Assembly (NCBI GenBank): GCA_041166385.1
Contig: JBEEFW010000106.1
Span: 1 to 64,000 of the forward strand
DNA from: DASUCS01 sp041166385
GTDB taxonomy: Bacteria; Actinomycetota; Acidimicrobiia; Acidimicrobiales; JACDCH01
Length of the DNA stretch: 64,000 nucleotides
Reading direction: 5' to 3'
Shown here: positions 7,990-16,349 of the stretch, piece by piece
Position numbering within the stretch: position 1 is the first letter of the stretch
Layout: each line of letters opens with the position of its first letter
Translations under genes and position numbers: made by a program
The notes under the pieces: model-generated
Databases searched by the model: none
Told to the model about the DNA's origin: nothing
Seen by the model: only the letters and a program-made list of their open reading frames with translations

Positions 7990-8655
7990 TTACCCGTACA
8001 CGTTCACGCCGGGGTCGAGGCCGAGCGCTCCGGCTTCCTTGCGACCGCTGGCGACGAGCACGAACGTGATCGCATCGCCCTCGACGCGCTGGCCGCCGCC
8101 GCCTGATACCGGGAACTCCTCGAGTCCCGCCACCGCGATGGTCGCCGGTCCCCACTCCTTCTGCGTGAGAAGGTCCGCGAGATGCGACACGGAGGCGCGC
8201 ACGCCCGGACCGGGTTCCGACGGACGGCCGATGGCAGCACGAATGTCGTCGGCGTGCACCCACGCGTCGAACCACAGACCCTCGACGCCCTCACCCAGTG
8301 ATCCGGGAACGCCGGCCGGGGCCGGACCAGCCCACGCGGCATCGTCGAAGCTGGCGAGGATGTCGGCGCCGATCTTCGCGGCCTCGTCGAGCTCGTCGGC
8401 GAGTTCGTCCGGTGTCTTGCTGCGGCGCTCCACGACCTGGCGCTCGGTGACCTCCGGTGTGCCAAGGCCGTCGAACCGACCGTTCACGATGTCGGACAGC
8501 TGGCCGGTCACGTGGCCGGCGACGTCCGCCGCGGTCCACCCGTCACAACGAGACGGCGCTTTCCACTCCTTCGTATCGATCGACCGAACGAGATCTGCGA
8601 ACCGGGCGAGCTCGTCCTGAAATCCGGCAACGACCTCTTCGCGCGGCAACGTCAT
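7990..8655 (-). CDS. Mycothiol-dependent maleylpyruvate-isomerase / DinB family protein
   Basis: A 221-residue four-helix-bundle protein of the actinobacterial family that uses mycothiol as cofactor. The first helix has the metal-binding and family signature CDGWTAADVAGHVTGQ (residues 38-53), and the second histidine motif is WFDAWVHADDIRAAIG around residues 130-145. These histidines would bind zinc as in mycothiol-dependent maleylpyruvate isomerase. Substrate unknown; thiol-dependent detoxification or S-transfer is the usual role. The ATG is preceded by a GGGGAA ribosome-binding site. A TetR-type inverted repeat lies 19-37 nt upstream of the start, so control by the neighbouring TetR protein is plausible. 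Confidence 0.85.
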   Translation of the reverse strand: MTLPREEVVAGFQDELARFADLVRSIDTKEWKAPSRCDGWTAADVAGHVTGQLSDIVNGRFDGLGTPEVTERQVVERRSKTPDELADELDEAAKIGADILASFDDAAWAGPAPAGVPGSLGEGVEGLWFDAWVHADDIRAAIGRPSEPGPGVRASVSHLADLLTQKEWGPATIAVAGLEEFPVSGGGGQRVEGDAITFVLVASGRKEAGALGLDPGVNVYG

Positions 8656-8673
8656 GAAGTTCCCCCTCTTACT

Positions 8674-8692
8674 TACGTGCGGTTAGCACGTA
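8674..8692. promoter_or_regulatory. Candidate TetR operator
   Basis: TACGTGC-ggtta-GCACGTA is a perfect 7-bp inverted repeat with a 5-nt spacer, a spacing common for TetR-family operators. It lies 19 nt upstream of the start codon of the mycothiol-enzyme gene and downstream of the tetR gene. The regulator assignment is by proximity only. Confidence 0.45.
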
Positions 8693-8732
8693 TCTTCACC
8701 ACGTCATCGCCGTGACGTCAACGTGGCATCAG

Positions 8733-9326
8733 TCACGACACGAGCAATCGCTCCAACACGAGCTCGACCGTGCGCCCGACTTCGACACGCGCAACCTTCG
8801 GCTTCGGCGCATGCGCGACGAGCATGGCCGCCTCGTTCAGCGCGCCGAGCAACATGTGCGCGAGAGGCTCGACGGGAACGCGCGTCATCTGGCCACTCGC
8901 CATCACGGCCTCCAGCGCGCCCGCGACGAGCAGCAGACCGTGTTGCGCGTCGATCTCGCGCCACTGTTCCCAGCCGAGGACGACCGGAGCTTCGATGAGC
9001 ACCACGCGACGCACCGCGGGATCGAGGCATGCATCGAGGAAGGCCATGCAACCGAGACGCAATTCCTCGGCAGCGTCATCACTGCGCGCCGCCGCGATCA
9101 TCACCTGCTCTCCGAGCTCGACCTCGAGTTCCTCGACGACCGCGCGGAACAGCCGCTCCTTGCTCCCGAAGTGGTGGTACAGGGCGCCGCGCGACACGCC
9201 TGCGAGCTCTGCGATCTGCTCACGTCCCGTTGCGACGAAGCCATGCTCGGCGAACAGCTGTCGCGCCGCGGACAGCAGCGCGGCGCGGGTGGTTGCCGAA
9301 CGCTCGGCCTGCGTACGACGCGTCAC
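8733..9326 (-). CDS. TetR/AcrR family transcriptional regulator
   Basis: A 197-residue regulator. The N-terminal helix-turn-helix is clear at residues 10-55: RSATTRAALLSAARQLFAEHG followed by REQIAELAGVSRGALYHHFGSKERLF. The rest is a helical ligand-binding domain with no recognisable ligand. The GTG start lies within the stop of the GNAT gene (GTGA overlap), so it is translated with that acetyltransferase. A longer frame exists but would extend into the GNAT gene. A likely target is the inverted repeat at 8674-8692 upstream of the mycothiol-dependent enzyme, which would make this a small stress or detoxification circuit. Confidence 0.87.
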   Translation of the reverse strand: MTRRTQAERSATTRAALLSAARQLFAEHGFVATGREQIAELAGVSRGALYHHFGSKERLFRAVVEELEVELGEQVMIAAARSDDAAEELRLGCMAFLDACLDPAVRRVVLIEAPVVLGWEQWREIDAQHGLLLVAGALEAVMASGQMTRVPVEPLAHMLLGALNEAAMLVAHAPKPKVARVEVGRTVELVLERLLVS

Positions 9327-9913
9327 TCGACCCAGTCGCGCAGCCAACCGTCCCTGCGCTCGTCCCACTCCTCTGACGTGAGGCCGTACCGAACGTGGTC
9401 TTCCCACACCCCGTTGATCTCGAGATACCGAAGGGCGGTGCCTTCGTCCCGGATCCCGAGCTTCTCGACGACCCGCCGGCTCGCGGCGTTGCGAGGAATG
9501 ATGGAGATCTGGATGCGGTGCAGGTGCAGCTCCTCGAACGCGAATTGCGCGAGGACGACCACCGACTCGGGCATGTAGCCGTTGCCCGCATGCTTCTCGT
9601 CGATCCAGTAGCCCACGTACGCGCTCTGGAACGGTCCGCGCTGCACCGCGGTCAGATTGATCTCGCCAGCAAAGTCACCGTTCACGAAGATGCCGAATCC
9701 ATGGCCGGTGCCCAACTGGCGCTCACGTTGCCGCGCGCTGCAGCGCACGGAGTACGCGTCGCGATCCTCGACGACGTCGGGTTGTCCCGCAACTCGTTGC
9801 GCTTCCCATTTCGTGAGCCAGTCCGCGTTTCGGCGTCGGACCTCTTGCCACGAGGAGAAGTCCGACATCACCAACGGACGAAGGAGCACGCGGCGTCCGA
9901 ACAGCGTGCTCAT
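9323..9913 (-). CDS. GNAT N-acetyltransferase, RimJ/RimL type
   Basis: A 196-residue acetyltransferase of the RimJ/RimL (ribosomal protein N-terminal acetyltransferase-like) family. It opens with the family strand GRRVLLRPLVMSDFSSWQEVR. The acetyl-CoA pocket is in SAYVGYWIDEKHAGNGYMPESV, an atypical Q/RxxGxG/A with KHAGNG, and LHRIQISIIPRNAASRRVVEKLG is the classical C-terminal strand-helix. Protein N-terminal acetylation or small-amine acetylation are possible. It ends in an overlap with the tetR start and begins 10 nt after the synthetase stop. Confidence 0.9.
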   Translation of the reverse strand: MSTLFGRRVLLRPLVMSDFSSWQEVRRRNADWLTKWEAQRVAGQPDVVEDRDAYSVRCSARQRERQLGTGHGFGIFVNGDFAGEINLTAVQRGPFQSAYVGYWIDEKHAGNGYMPESVVVLAQFAFEELHLHRIQISIIPRNAASRRVVEKLGIRDEGTALRYLEINGVWEDHVRYGLTSEEWDERRDGWLRDWVE

Positions 9914-9923
9914 CGACGGACCT

Positions 9924-11807
9924 TCACGAGGCCTCTCGAATCGCGTCGATCGAGGCTGGATTCTCGAGCGAGGACAGGTCGCCCGGATCGGCGCCGAGCG
10001 CGGTGGCTCGGATGGCCCGGCGCAGCACCTTCGCGCTTCGAGTCTTCGGCAACGACGCCGCGAAACGGACGCCCGCGGGCTTGAACGCCTTGCCCAGCGC
10101 GGTAGCCACCGTCTCGGTCAGCTCGGCCCGCAACTCCTCAGACGCGATGCACCCGGGCGCGAGCACGACGTAGGCCCAGAGCTCCTCTCCCTTCACGTCG
10201 TTCGGCATACCCACCGCGGCCGCTTCGAGCACAGCGGGGTGCGCGACCAGCGCCGACTCCGCCTCGGCCGGACCCAGCCGCTTCCCCGCGATCTTGATCG
10301 TGTCGTCGCTGCGCCCGTGCAGGTACCAGCGGCCGTCTTCGATCGAGGCCCAATCGCCGTGCACCCACACGTCGGGCCAGCGGCTCCAGTACACCTCGAG
10401 GTATCGCTCCGGATCCTTGAACAGGCCGCGGGTCATGCCCGGCCATGGCTGCGTGCACACGAGCTCACCAACGGCCTCCCGTACCGGCCGCCCACTGTCG
10501 TCGAACACGTCGACCGCCATGCCGAGCGCCGGTCCGCCGAGTGTCGTGGGCGTCAGCTCCTCCACGGGATGCGGTGACAGGAAGCACGCGCCGACCTCCG
10601 TGCCGCCGGAGATGTTGATGACGGGACACCGCCCGCCACCGACGACGGAGAAGTACCAGCGCCACGCCACCTCGTTCCACGGCTCCCCCGTCGAACCGAG
10701 CACGCGCAACGCCGACAGATCGTGCGCGGTCACGGGCGCATCGCCATTGCCCATCACGCTACGGATGAGCGTGGGGCTGATGCCGAGAATCGTGACGCGG
10801 TGACGTTCGAGGTACGCCCAGAGCCGATCGGCTGCCGGATAGTCCGGCGCGCCGTCGTACAGGCAGACGGTCGCGCCGTTCGCCAGCGCGCCGACGATCT
10901 CCCACGGCCCCATGATCCAACCGAAGTCCGCGAACCAGAAGAGACGGTCGTCCGCCTTGCAGTCGAACTGAAAGGCGGCCTCTTCGGCGATCTTGACGAG
11001 GAAGCCGCCGTGCACGTGCACGGACCCCTTCGGCCGACCTGTCGTTCCCGATGTGTACGCGATGAGCAACGGCTGCTCGGCATCGAACAAACGCGTCGGG
11101 AACGGGATCTCCGGCGCAGGCCAGCCTGCACCCGGTTCTTCGACGACGAGCACGTGTTCGACGGTCGGACACTTCGCCGCTGCGTCTCTCGCGGTGGACA
11201 CCATGTCGACGACGTTGCCGCGACGTTGCACGCGCGACGCGGTGATGATCGCCCTTGCATCGGCATCGAGCAGCCGCACGGCGATGGCATCGACGCCGTA
11301 CCCCGAGAATATCGGCAGGAACACCGCGCCGAGCTTCGCGACCGCCATGCACGCGGCCACCACCTCAGGAATCATCGGCAGGAAGATGCCGACGGCGTCG
11401 CCTTCGCCGATACCGAGGCTCTGCAGCTGGAACGCGAGCGCATCGGCATGCCGGCGCAGCTCGCTGTACGTCCAAGTGATCGTGCTGCCGTCTTCGCCTT
11501 CCCACACCACCGCGTCGGCGTCAGGGGTGGATGCTCCCCACCGGTCGACGCATGCGCTCGCCAGGTTCACCTGGGCGCCGTTGAACCACGTCGCCCACGG
11601 GATCCCGGCGGAGACCTCGAGGACCTCAGTCCATCGCGTCGCGAACGGCAGGCCGAGGAAGTCGACGACCGCCGGCCAGAACCACTCGGGCTCGGCGATC
11701 GAGCGCGCCGCGAGGGTGTCGAAGGATACGATGCCGTGCTCTGCCATGAAGCGCTCGACGTTCGTCGTGCCGTCGAGCGGCGGCTTCCACACGACGTCGT
11801 GAGTCAA
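9924..11807 (-). CDS. AMP-forming acyl-CoA synthetase, acetoacetyl-CoA synthetase-like
   Basis: A 627-residue member of the ANL superfamily that activates a carboxylate with ATP and loads it on CoA. The N-terminal part (FWPAVVDFLGLPFATRWTEV) resembles acetyl- and acetoacetyl-CoA synthetases. The P-loop is YTSGTTGRPKGSVH, the A5 region is NISGGTEVGA, the hinge region is HGRSDDTIKIAGKRLGPAEAE, and the catalytic lysine is in PKTRSAKVLRR near residue 595. The substrate could be acetoacetate or another short acid. A TTG at 11807 overlaps the aminotransferase stop (TTGA), chosen over GTG 11792 because of coupling. The pair may convert an amino-acid-derived keto acid to its CoA ester. Confidence 0.87.
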   Translation of the reverse strand: MTHDVVWKPPLDGTTNVERFMAEHGIVSFDTLAARSIAEPEWFWPAVVDFLGLPFATRWTEVLEVSAGIPWATWFNGAQVNLASACVDRWGASTPDADAVVWEGEDGSTITWTYSELRRHADALAFQLQSLGIGEGDAVGIFLPMIPEVVAACMAVAKLGAVFLPIFSGYGVDAIAVRLLDADARAIITASRVQRRGNVVDMVSTARDAAAKCPTVEHVLVVEEPGAGWPAPEIPFPTRLFDAEQPLLIAYTSGTTGRPKGSVHVHGGFLVKIAEEAAFQFDCKADDRLFWFADFGWIMGPWEIVGALANGATVCLYDGAPDYPAADRLWAYLERHRVTILGISPTLIRSVMGNGDAPVTAHDLSALRVLGSTGEPWNEVAWRWYFSVVGGGRCPVINISGGTEVGACFLSPHPVEELTPTTLGGPALGMAVDVFDDSGRPVREAVGELVCTQPWPGMTRGLFKDPERYLEVYWSRWPDVWVHGDWASIEDGRWYLHGRSDDTIKIAGKRLGPAEAESALVAHPAVLEAAAVGMPNDVKGEELWAYVVLAPGCIASEELRAELTETVATALGKAFKPAGVRFAASLPKTRSAKVLRRAIRATALGADPGDLSSLENPASIDAIREAS

Positions 11808-12889
11808 CGATCGAGCACCTCGCCGAGCGCGCCGAGCAGCAACGTGACGTTGCGCGGGCGCGCGGTGTGTCCCATGCAGCCGATGCGCCAGACCTTGCCG
11901 GCGAACGCGCCGAGTCCTCCCCCGATCTCGATCCCGTACCGGTCGAGCAGGGTTCGGCGCACCGCCGCCTCGTCGCCCACCCGCTCGGGCACCCACGCCG
12001 TCGTGAGCTCGGGCAGCCGGTGTCCCTCCTGCGCGAACAATGTGAAGCCCAGCTTCTCGAGCCCCTCGTGCAGCAGCCGGCCGCACTCCGCGTGACGCGC
12101 CCAACTGGCCTCGAGCCCTTCGTCGAGCAGCGCGCCCAAGCCCGCATGGAGGCCGACGATCATCGCCGTCGGAGCGGTGTGGTGGTACTTGCGCCCGGAA
12201 CCCGACACGGCGTAGTCGGCGATCATCCGCAGGTCGAGATACCAGCTCTGGCTGCGCGCCACGAACCGCTCGCGGGCTCGAGTGTTCACGGTCAGCGGGG
12301 CGAGCCCTGGCGGCACCCCGAGACACTTCTGCGTGCCGCTGTACGCGATGTCGACGCCCCAACCGTCGATCTCGACGGGTATGCCGCCGAGCGACGTGAC
12401 ACAGTCGAGCAAGAGCAGCGCGTCGCCTTTGCCTGCCCCGATCAATTCGACGTCGTTGCGCACGCCCGTCGACGTCTCCGCATGCACGATCGCGATGATC
12501 TTCGGCGACGCATGCGCGTCGACCATCCGCTGCGGATCGATGGCCTTACCCCACTCTTCGTCGACACGGACGACCTCCGCGCCGCAGCGCGACGCGACAT
12601 CACACATGCGCTCACCGAACACGCCATTCACGCCGATGACCACGGTGTCGCCTGGTTCGACGAAGTTCACGAACGCGGCTTCCATGCCGGCCGAACCCGT
12701 GCCACTGATCGGCAGCGTCAGCTCGTTGTCAGTGCGGAACACAGTGCGCAGGCGATCACAGGTCTCGTCGAGCAGAAGCAGGAAGTCCGGATCGAGATGC
12801 CCGAGCAGCGGGCGGGCGAACGCTTCAGCGACTTCGGGATAGGGATTGCTGGGGCCTGGACCCATGAGCACGCGGTCGCGATGAGGCAC
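11804..12889 (-). CDS. Class V aminotransferase (alanine/serine--glyoxylate type)
   Basis: A 361-residue PLP enzyme of the AgxT / serine-pyruvate aminotransferase family. The N-terminal signature is MGPGPSNPYPEV, the cofactor pocket includes GTGSAGMEAAFVN (57-70) and HAETSTGVRND, and the PLP lysine lies in SGTQKCLGVPPGLAP near residue 185. It should transfer an amino group from serine or alanine to glyoxylate or a similar keto acid in the cytoplasm. The ATG at 12889 is close to the family start. Its stop overlaps the TTG of the acyl-CoA synthetase. It is divergent from the lipoprotein gene with only 22 nt between the starts. Confidence 0.9.
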   Translation of the reverse strand: MPHRDRVLMGPGPSNPYPEVAEAFARPLLGHLDPDFLLLLDETCDRLRTVFRTDNELTLPISGTGSAGMEAAFVNFVEPGDTVVIGVNGVFGERMCDVASRCGAEVVRVDEEWGKAIDPQRMVDAHASPKIIAIVHAETSTGVRNDVELIGAGKGDALLLLDCVTSLGGIPVEIDGWGVDIAYSGTQKCLGVPPGLAPLTVNTRARERFVARSQSWYLDLRMIADYAVSGSGRKYHHTAPTAMIVGLHAGLGALLDEGLEASWARHAECGRLLHEGLEKLGFTLFAQEGHRLPELTTAWVPERVGDEAAVRRTLLDRYGIEIGGGLGAFAGKVWRIGCMGHTARPRNVTLLLGALGEVLDR

Positions 12890-12911
12890 CAGCGGAGCCT
12901 AGGTTGACTCG

Positions 12912-13352
12912 ATGATCCGCCGCGTCGCTCTCCTTGTGTGCGCCTCCGCGCTCATCGGGTGCACGAACGACTCCACGCAGCGCGTCGATCACGCGAGTAC
13001 GCCACCGTCGTCGACCACCACGACGACGGCGCCCACGACGACGGCGCCCACGACGTCGACCACCGTGGCTCTTGCACCAGCCGGCTCACCGCAGGAAGCT
13101 GCGACCATGTTCGTCACGGCGTGGCGCAACGGCGACCGTGCAGCCGCACTGACGATCGCATTGCCCGCGGCGGTCGACGCCGTCTTCAACGCCGGTGAGC
13201 CCGGGTCGCCGCAGAACCGCGGGTGCAACCGGCCGCCGCCAGACAGCCCGGTGCTGTGCGTCTACAAGACGGCGATCGGCGAGCTGCAGGTGCGAGCGCA
13301 ACCCCAGCCCGACGGCTGGATCGTCGACCAAGCGATCGTCAGCCCCGCCTAG
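12912..13352 (+). CDS. Putative lipoprotein with Thr-rich linker
   Basis: A 146-residue exported protein. The signal peptide MIRRVALLVCASALIGC ends in a lipobox (LIGC, Cys17), so it is predicted to be lipid-anchored outside the membrane. A serine/threonine-rich linker follows at about residues 30-52 (repeats of TTTTAPTTTAPTT). The remaining 90 residues form a small alpha+beta domain (EAATMFVTAWRNGDRAAALTI) reminiscent of NTF2-like or DUF4878-type domains, with two cysteines (NRGCNRPPP, VLCVYK) that could form a disulfide. Function unknown. The start sits 22 nt from the divergent aminotransferase start. Confidence 0.75.
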   Translation: MIRRVALLVCASALIGCTNDSTQRVDHASTPPSSTTTTTAPTTTAPTTSTTVALAPAGSPQEAATMFVTAWRNGDRAAALTIALPAAVDAVFNAGEPGSPQNRGCNRPPPDSPVLCVYKTAIGELQVRAQPQPDGWIVDQAIVSPA

Positions 13353-13365
13353 CCCGCATACGGCG

Positions 13366-14286
13366 TCAGTCGAGAAGGCTCAGGGCGAGGCCGTCGAGGA
13401 TGTCGGCTTCGGAGACGAGGCACTCATCGAAGCCCCAGTGTCGAAAGATCGCGACGAGGATGCAGCAGCCGCCGACGATCACGTCGGCGCGTTCCGGTTC
13501 GAGCCCGGGGTTGCCGAGCCGATCGTCGTGCGACTCGGTCGCAAGCGTGCGGAAGACGTCCTCTGCGGCCGCGTGCGTGAGGTGGAAGTGATGAATGCGC
13601 TCACGGTCGTACTCGGCGAGACCGATCTCGACCGCGGCGACGGTGGTGATCGTGCCGGCGAGGCCGACGAACGTGCGCGCCTCGGACGCCCCGGGCACCT
13701 CGCGATCGACGTCATCGAGGTAGGTGTCGATGAGCGAGAGTGCGATGCTCAGCTCTTCGGCTGTCGGCGGGTCGTGATGCAGCTCTTGCTCGGTGATGCG
13801 CACGCACCCGACGTCGACGCTCAAGGCCGCCTCAGGTTTGTCGGTACCGACAACGAACTCGGTGGATCCGCCGCCGATGTCGACGATGAGGAATGGGCCG
13901 TCGGCCGGATCGAGGTCGGCCGTCGCCCCCCGGAAGGAGAGCCGCGCTTCCTCGTCGCCGGACAGCAGTTCGGGCTCGACGCCGACGATCTCGCGGGCGA
14001 CCGAGAAGAAGTTCTCGCGGTTGGCGGCATCGCGCGCCGCCGACGTGGCGGTGATGCGAACGCGTTCCACACCGAGTTCGTCCATCGCGCCGCGGTACTC
14101 GCGCAGCACCGCCGCCGTGCGCTCGATGGCTTCGGGTGCCAGCAACTTGGTGGCGTTCACGCCCTGCCCGAGGCGGGTGATGCGCATGCGTCGGTCGAGG
14201 ATCGTGAAGCCGCGCGGCTCGTCGGACGACTCGGCCACGAGCAGACGCGTCGAGTTCGTTCCGCAATCGATGGCCGCGACCCTCAC
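13366..14286 (-). CDS. ppx: Ppx/GppA family exopolyphosphatase
   Basis: A 306-residue phosphatase of the ASKHA superfamily. Phosphate-1 motif IDCGTNSTRLLVAE lies at residues 6-19, and phosphate-2 DIGGGSTEFVVG near residue 140. The short length, without the C-terminal HD-like domain of E. coli Ppx, matches mycobacterial Ppx1/Ppx2 and GppA-like proteins. It should hydrolyse polyphosphate ends or pppGpp. The GTG start overlaps the DUF501 stop by 4 nt; the DUF501-ppx pairing is conserved in actinobacteria, where it normally follows eno and ftsB. Here it is the last gene of a long operon that begins with molybdoenzyme maturation genes. Confidence 0.92.
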   Translation of the reverse strand: MRVAAIDCGTNSTRLLVAESSDEPRGFTILDRRMRITRLGQGVNATKLLAPEAIERTAAVLREYRGAMDELGVERVRITATSAARDAANRENFFSVAREIVGVEPELLSGDEEARLSFRGATADLDPADGPFLIVDIGGGSTEFVVGTDKPEAALSVDVGCVRITEQELHHDPPTAEELSIALSLIDTYLDDVDREVPGASEARTFVGLAGTITTVAAVEIGLAEYDRERIHHFHLTHAAAEDVFRTLATESHDDRLGNPGLEPERADVIVGGCCILVAIFRHWGFDECLVSEADILDGLALSLLD

Positions 14287-14726
14287 GTGTGCTCCTCCAG
14301 CCGTTCAGCCACCCAGCGTCCGACCGGGTCGTTGCCGCCCGCGAGAAACCAGGCGTAGTGCGCGTGAAGACATTTCACGCCCGTCCGCGTGCCGCCGACG
14401 CCGCCGGACGGCCGTGGCCCGGTCGTGCCCTCGGGAACTGCGGCGTCGCGTTCGGCGCGATAGCGCTCGTGAGCGTCGGCGAGCTCGTCCGCGTCGACCA
14501 CGGCGTTCGCCTCACGCACGCCGCCTCCTGATTCGAGGACAGAGACGAGCTTTCGCTCGGGCTCACCGACGAGCCAGTAGCGGGTGGCCATGGGCGTGCC
14601 GTCGTCGAGGATGGGCGGATTGCGGATCACGAGCGGCGATCCGTCGTCGTGCCGCACAACGACTTCGAACGCGCTGCGCGGCTCGCGCCCGAGCAGGCTC
14701 GCGACTGCGGCGCGATCGTCGGACAC
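14283..14726 (-). CDS. DUF501 domain protein
   Basis: A 147-residue protein of the DUF501 family, which is nearly always found beside ppx and eno in actinobacteria. Recognisable parts are DRAAVASLLGREPRSAFEVVVR at the start, PPILDDGTPMATRYWLVG in the middle, and a C-terminal VKCLHAHYAWFLAGGNDPVGRWV with Cys and His residues that could bind a metal. Biochemical function is not known for the family. The GTG at 14726 was chosen because it lies 2 nt after the glyoxalase stop; a GTC-GTG run just upstream gives no better option. Its stop overlaps the ppx start. Confidence 0.87.
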   Translation of the reverse strand: MSDDRAAVASLLGREPRSAFEVVVRHDDGSPLVIRNPPILDDGTPMATRYWLVGEPERKLVSVLESGGGVREANAVVDADELADAHERYRAERDAAVPEGTTGPRPSGGVGGTRTGVKCLHAHYAWFLAGGNDPVGRWVAERLEEHT

Positions 14727-14728
14727 GA

Positions 14729-15085
14729 CTACGGGCCCTTGGCGATGAGCTCGATGCGGTTGCCAGCCGGGTCGTAGGTGAAGCCGCGGCCACCCGTCTT
14801 GAAGACGTCGTCCGCCGGTTGGAATCCGGCGCCGGCTTCGCCGAGGCGAACGCGAACGGCGGACAGGTCGTCGACCATGAGCGCGAAGTGCTGGTCGGGA
14901 TGGGGACCGCCCTCGCGCTCGGACAGGTGGAGTTGCGTGCCATCGTCCATCTCGAGCCATGCGCCGGCGCGTTCGTTGTCCGGGCGCGAGATCGACTGGA
15001 AGCCGAGCACGTCGCGATAGAACGCGGCGATCGGCTGGCTCCGTCCCAGCGGGACAGTGATGTTCACGTGATGGAGTCGGGTCAT
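14729..15085 (-). CDS. VOC superfamily (glyoxalase/bleomycin-resistance-like) protein
   Basis: A 118-residue vicinal-oxygen-chelate protein. It opens with the classic MTRLHHVNITVPLGRSQPIAAFYRDVLGF, and the paired domain half shows DQHFALMVDDLSAVRVRL and the final metal-ligand strand FTYDPAGNRIELIA. The His6 and C-terminal Glu are the expected metal ligands. Substrate unknown; members include glyoxalases, dioxygenases and antibiotic-binding proteins. ATG 15085 overlaps the CoxG stop by 4 nt, tying it into the molybdoenzyme maturation operon. Confidence 0.87.
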   Translation of the reverse strand: MTRLHHVNITVPLGRSQPIAAFYRDVLGFQSISRPDNERAGAWLEMDDGTQLHLSEREGGPHPDQHFALMVDDLSAVRVRLGEAGAGFQPADDVFKTGGRGFTYDPAGNRIELIAKGP

Positions 15086-15804
15086 TTCTTCCGGCGTCGG
15101 AGCAAGACGCGCAACAACCAGAAGATCGCGATCACGCCCAGCACGGGAGCAGCCCGCTTCGCGACGGAGCTGCCCGCGTGCTCGATGAGGTTGATCGGTT
15201 CCGGCTCGGCGGACTCGATGCGCCGTGCGCCGGACGACGACGCGGGTGCCGCGGCTGCTGTGGCCGTGGCGGGCGCCGGCGCGACCACCGGAGCATCGGT
15301 CGGCGCGGGATCGGAGCCGATCACGCTGCCTTCCGGAACACCGACGGCTTGGTCCGACTGCTCCGCGAGGACCTTGGTCTCGAGACAATCGACGAACTGT
15401 CCGAGCAACTTGGCGCTCACGTCGGCCATGACGCCGCGTCCGAACTGCGCCACCTTGCCGGTGACGGTGAGGTCGGTGACGACGATGACCTTGGTGCCAT
15501 TGCCGTCCGGTGTGAGCTTGGCGGTGATGGTGGCGTTGGCGTTGCCTTGCCCGCGCGTGTCTCGGCCCTCAGCCCTCAGGGTGGCACGCAGGTTCTCCTC
15601 GTCCTTCTCGACGAAGGTGGCGCTGCCCTTGTACTGCGCGGTGATCGGGCCGACTTTCACCTTCACGATGCCGCGGTATTCGTCACCCTCGACCTCTTGG
15701 AGCTGTGCGCCGGGCATGCACGGAGCGATGCGTTCGACGTCGGTGAGCACGGCCCACGCTGTTGCCGGTGGGACGCCCACTCGAAACTCGTTGGTCAGCT
15801 CCAT
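15082..15804 (-). CDS. coxG: CoxG-like SRPBCC protein with C-terminal membrane anchor
   Basis: A 240-residue protein of the CoxG (carbon monoxide dehydrogenase subunit G) family. Residues 1-150 form the SRPBCC/START-like domain (MELTNEFRVGVPPATAWAVL, IAPCMPGAQL, then YRGIVKVKVGPITAQYKG and GRGVMADVSAKLLGQFVDCL). An Ala/Pro-rich linker follows at about 160-205, and a C-terminal transmembrane helix with an Arg/Lys tail (VLGVIAIFWLLRVLLRRRKK) anchors it in the membrane. In Oligotropha, CoxG is implicated in attaching the enzyme to the membrane. It lies directly downstream of mobA-like and xdhC genes with overlapping ends, as in cox clusters. Confidence 0.87.
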   Translation of the reverse strand: MELTNEFRVGVPPATAWAVLTDVERIAPCMPGAQLQEVEGDEYRGIVKVKVGPITAQYKGSATFVEKDEENLRATLRAEGRDTRGQGNANATITAKLTPDGNGTKVIVVTDLTVTGKVAQFGRGVMADVSAKLLGQFVDCLETKVLAEQSDQAVGVPEGSVIGSDPAPTDAPVVAPAPATATAAAAPASSSGARRIESAEPEPINLIEHAGSSVAKRAAPVLGVIAIFWLLRVLLRRRKK

Positions 15805-16349
15805 CGCTCGAGATCCTCCAGGGTGTCGATGTCGACCGGTTCGCCGCTGCACGGTACTGCGGTGACGAGGTCGGGCCGCTCCCGCATCAGGACCCGGCCA
15901 CCGTCGTCGCCGGAGGTCGGCAGCAAGGGCCACACCTCCGCGGCCAGCCGGACCGGCGGCCGTCGTTCGCCATCGAACGAGGCGACGGCGATCGGCGTTC
16001 CCGTCGCCGATGCCACCGCCTGCCATGCATCGGCCGCGATGAGGGGCTGATCGCCGAGTCCGATGACGATGGCGTCGTGCCCCGCCGCGGCTGCGGTCGC
16101 GACTCCCGCGCGGAGTGACGTCGCCTGGCCCGAAGCCCACGCCTCGTTCCGCACGACGATCGCGGGCCCCGCGACGGAAAGCTCAACGGCCCCGGTGACG
16201 ACGTACGTCGCATCGAAACCAGCGGTCAGCGCGGCGTCGACCGCCCACGTCCACAGCGGGCGGCCACGGAACGGTGCCAGCAGTTTGTGCGTCGGTCCGG
16301 CGAACCTCGACCCTTCGCCCGCGGCGAGGACGATCGCCGCGATCGTCAC
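15795..16349 (-). CDS. MobA/MocA-like molybdenum cofactor nucleotidyltransferase
   Basis: A 184-residue nucleotidyltransferase of the MobA/MocA type. The nucleotide-binding loop is IVLAAGEGSRFAGPTHKLLA (residues 6-25) and a Mg-binding GLGDQPLI motif lies near residue 97. It should attach CMP or GMP to molybdopterin; members beside XdhC genes usually make the cytosine dinucleotide form used by xanthine- and CO-dehydrogenase-type enzymes. The GTG start at 16349 overlaps the XdhC stop, and its stop overlaps coxG by 10 nt. This is consistent with cofactor maturation of a molybdenum hydroxylase. Confidence 0.87.
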   Translation of the reverse strand: MTIAAIVLAAGEGSRFAGPTHKLLAPFRGRPLWTWAVDAALTAGFDATYVVTGAVELSVAGPAIVVRNEAWASGQATSLRAGVATAAAAGHDAIVIGLGDQPLIAADAWQAVASATGTPIAVASFDGERRPPVRLAAEVWPLLPTSGDDGGRVLMRERPDLVTAVPCSGEPVDIDTLEDLERWS

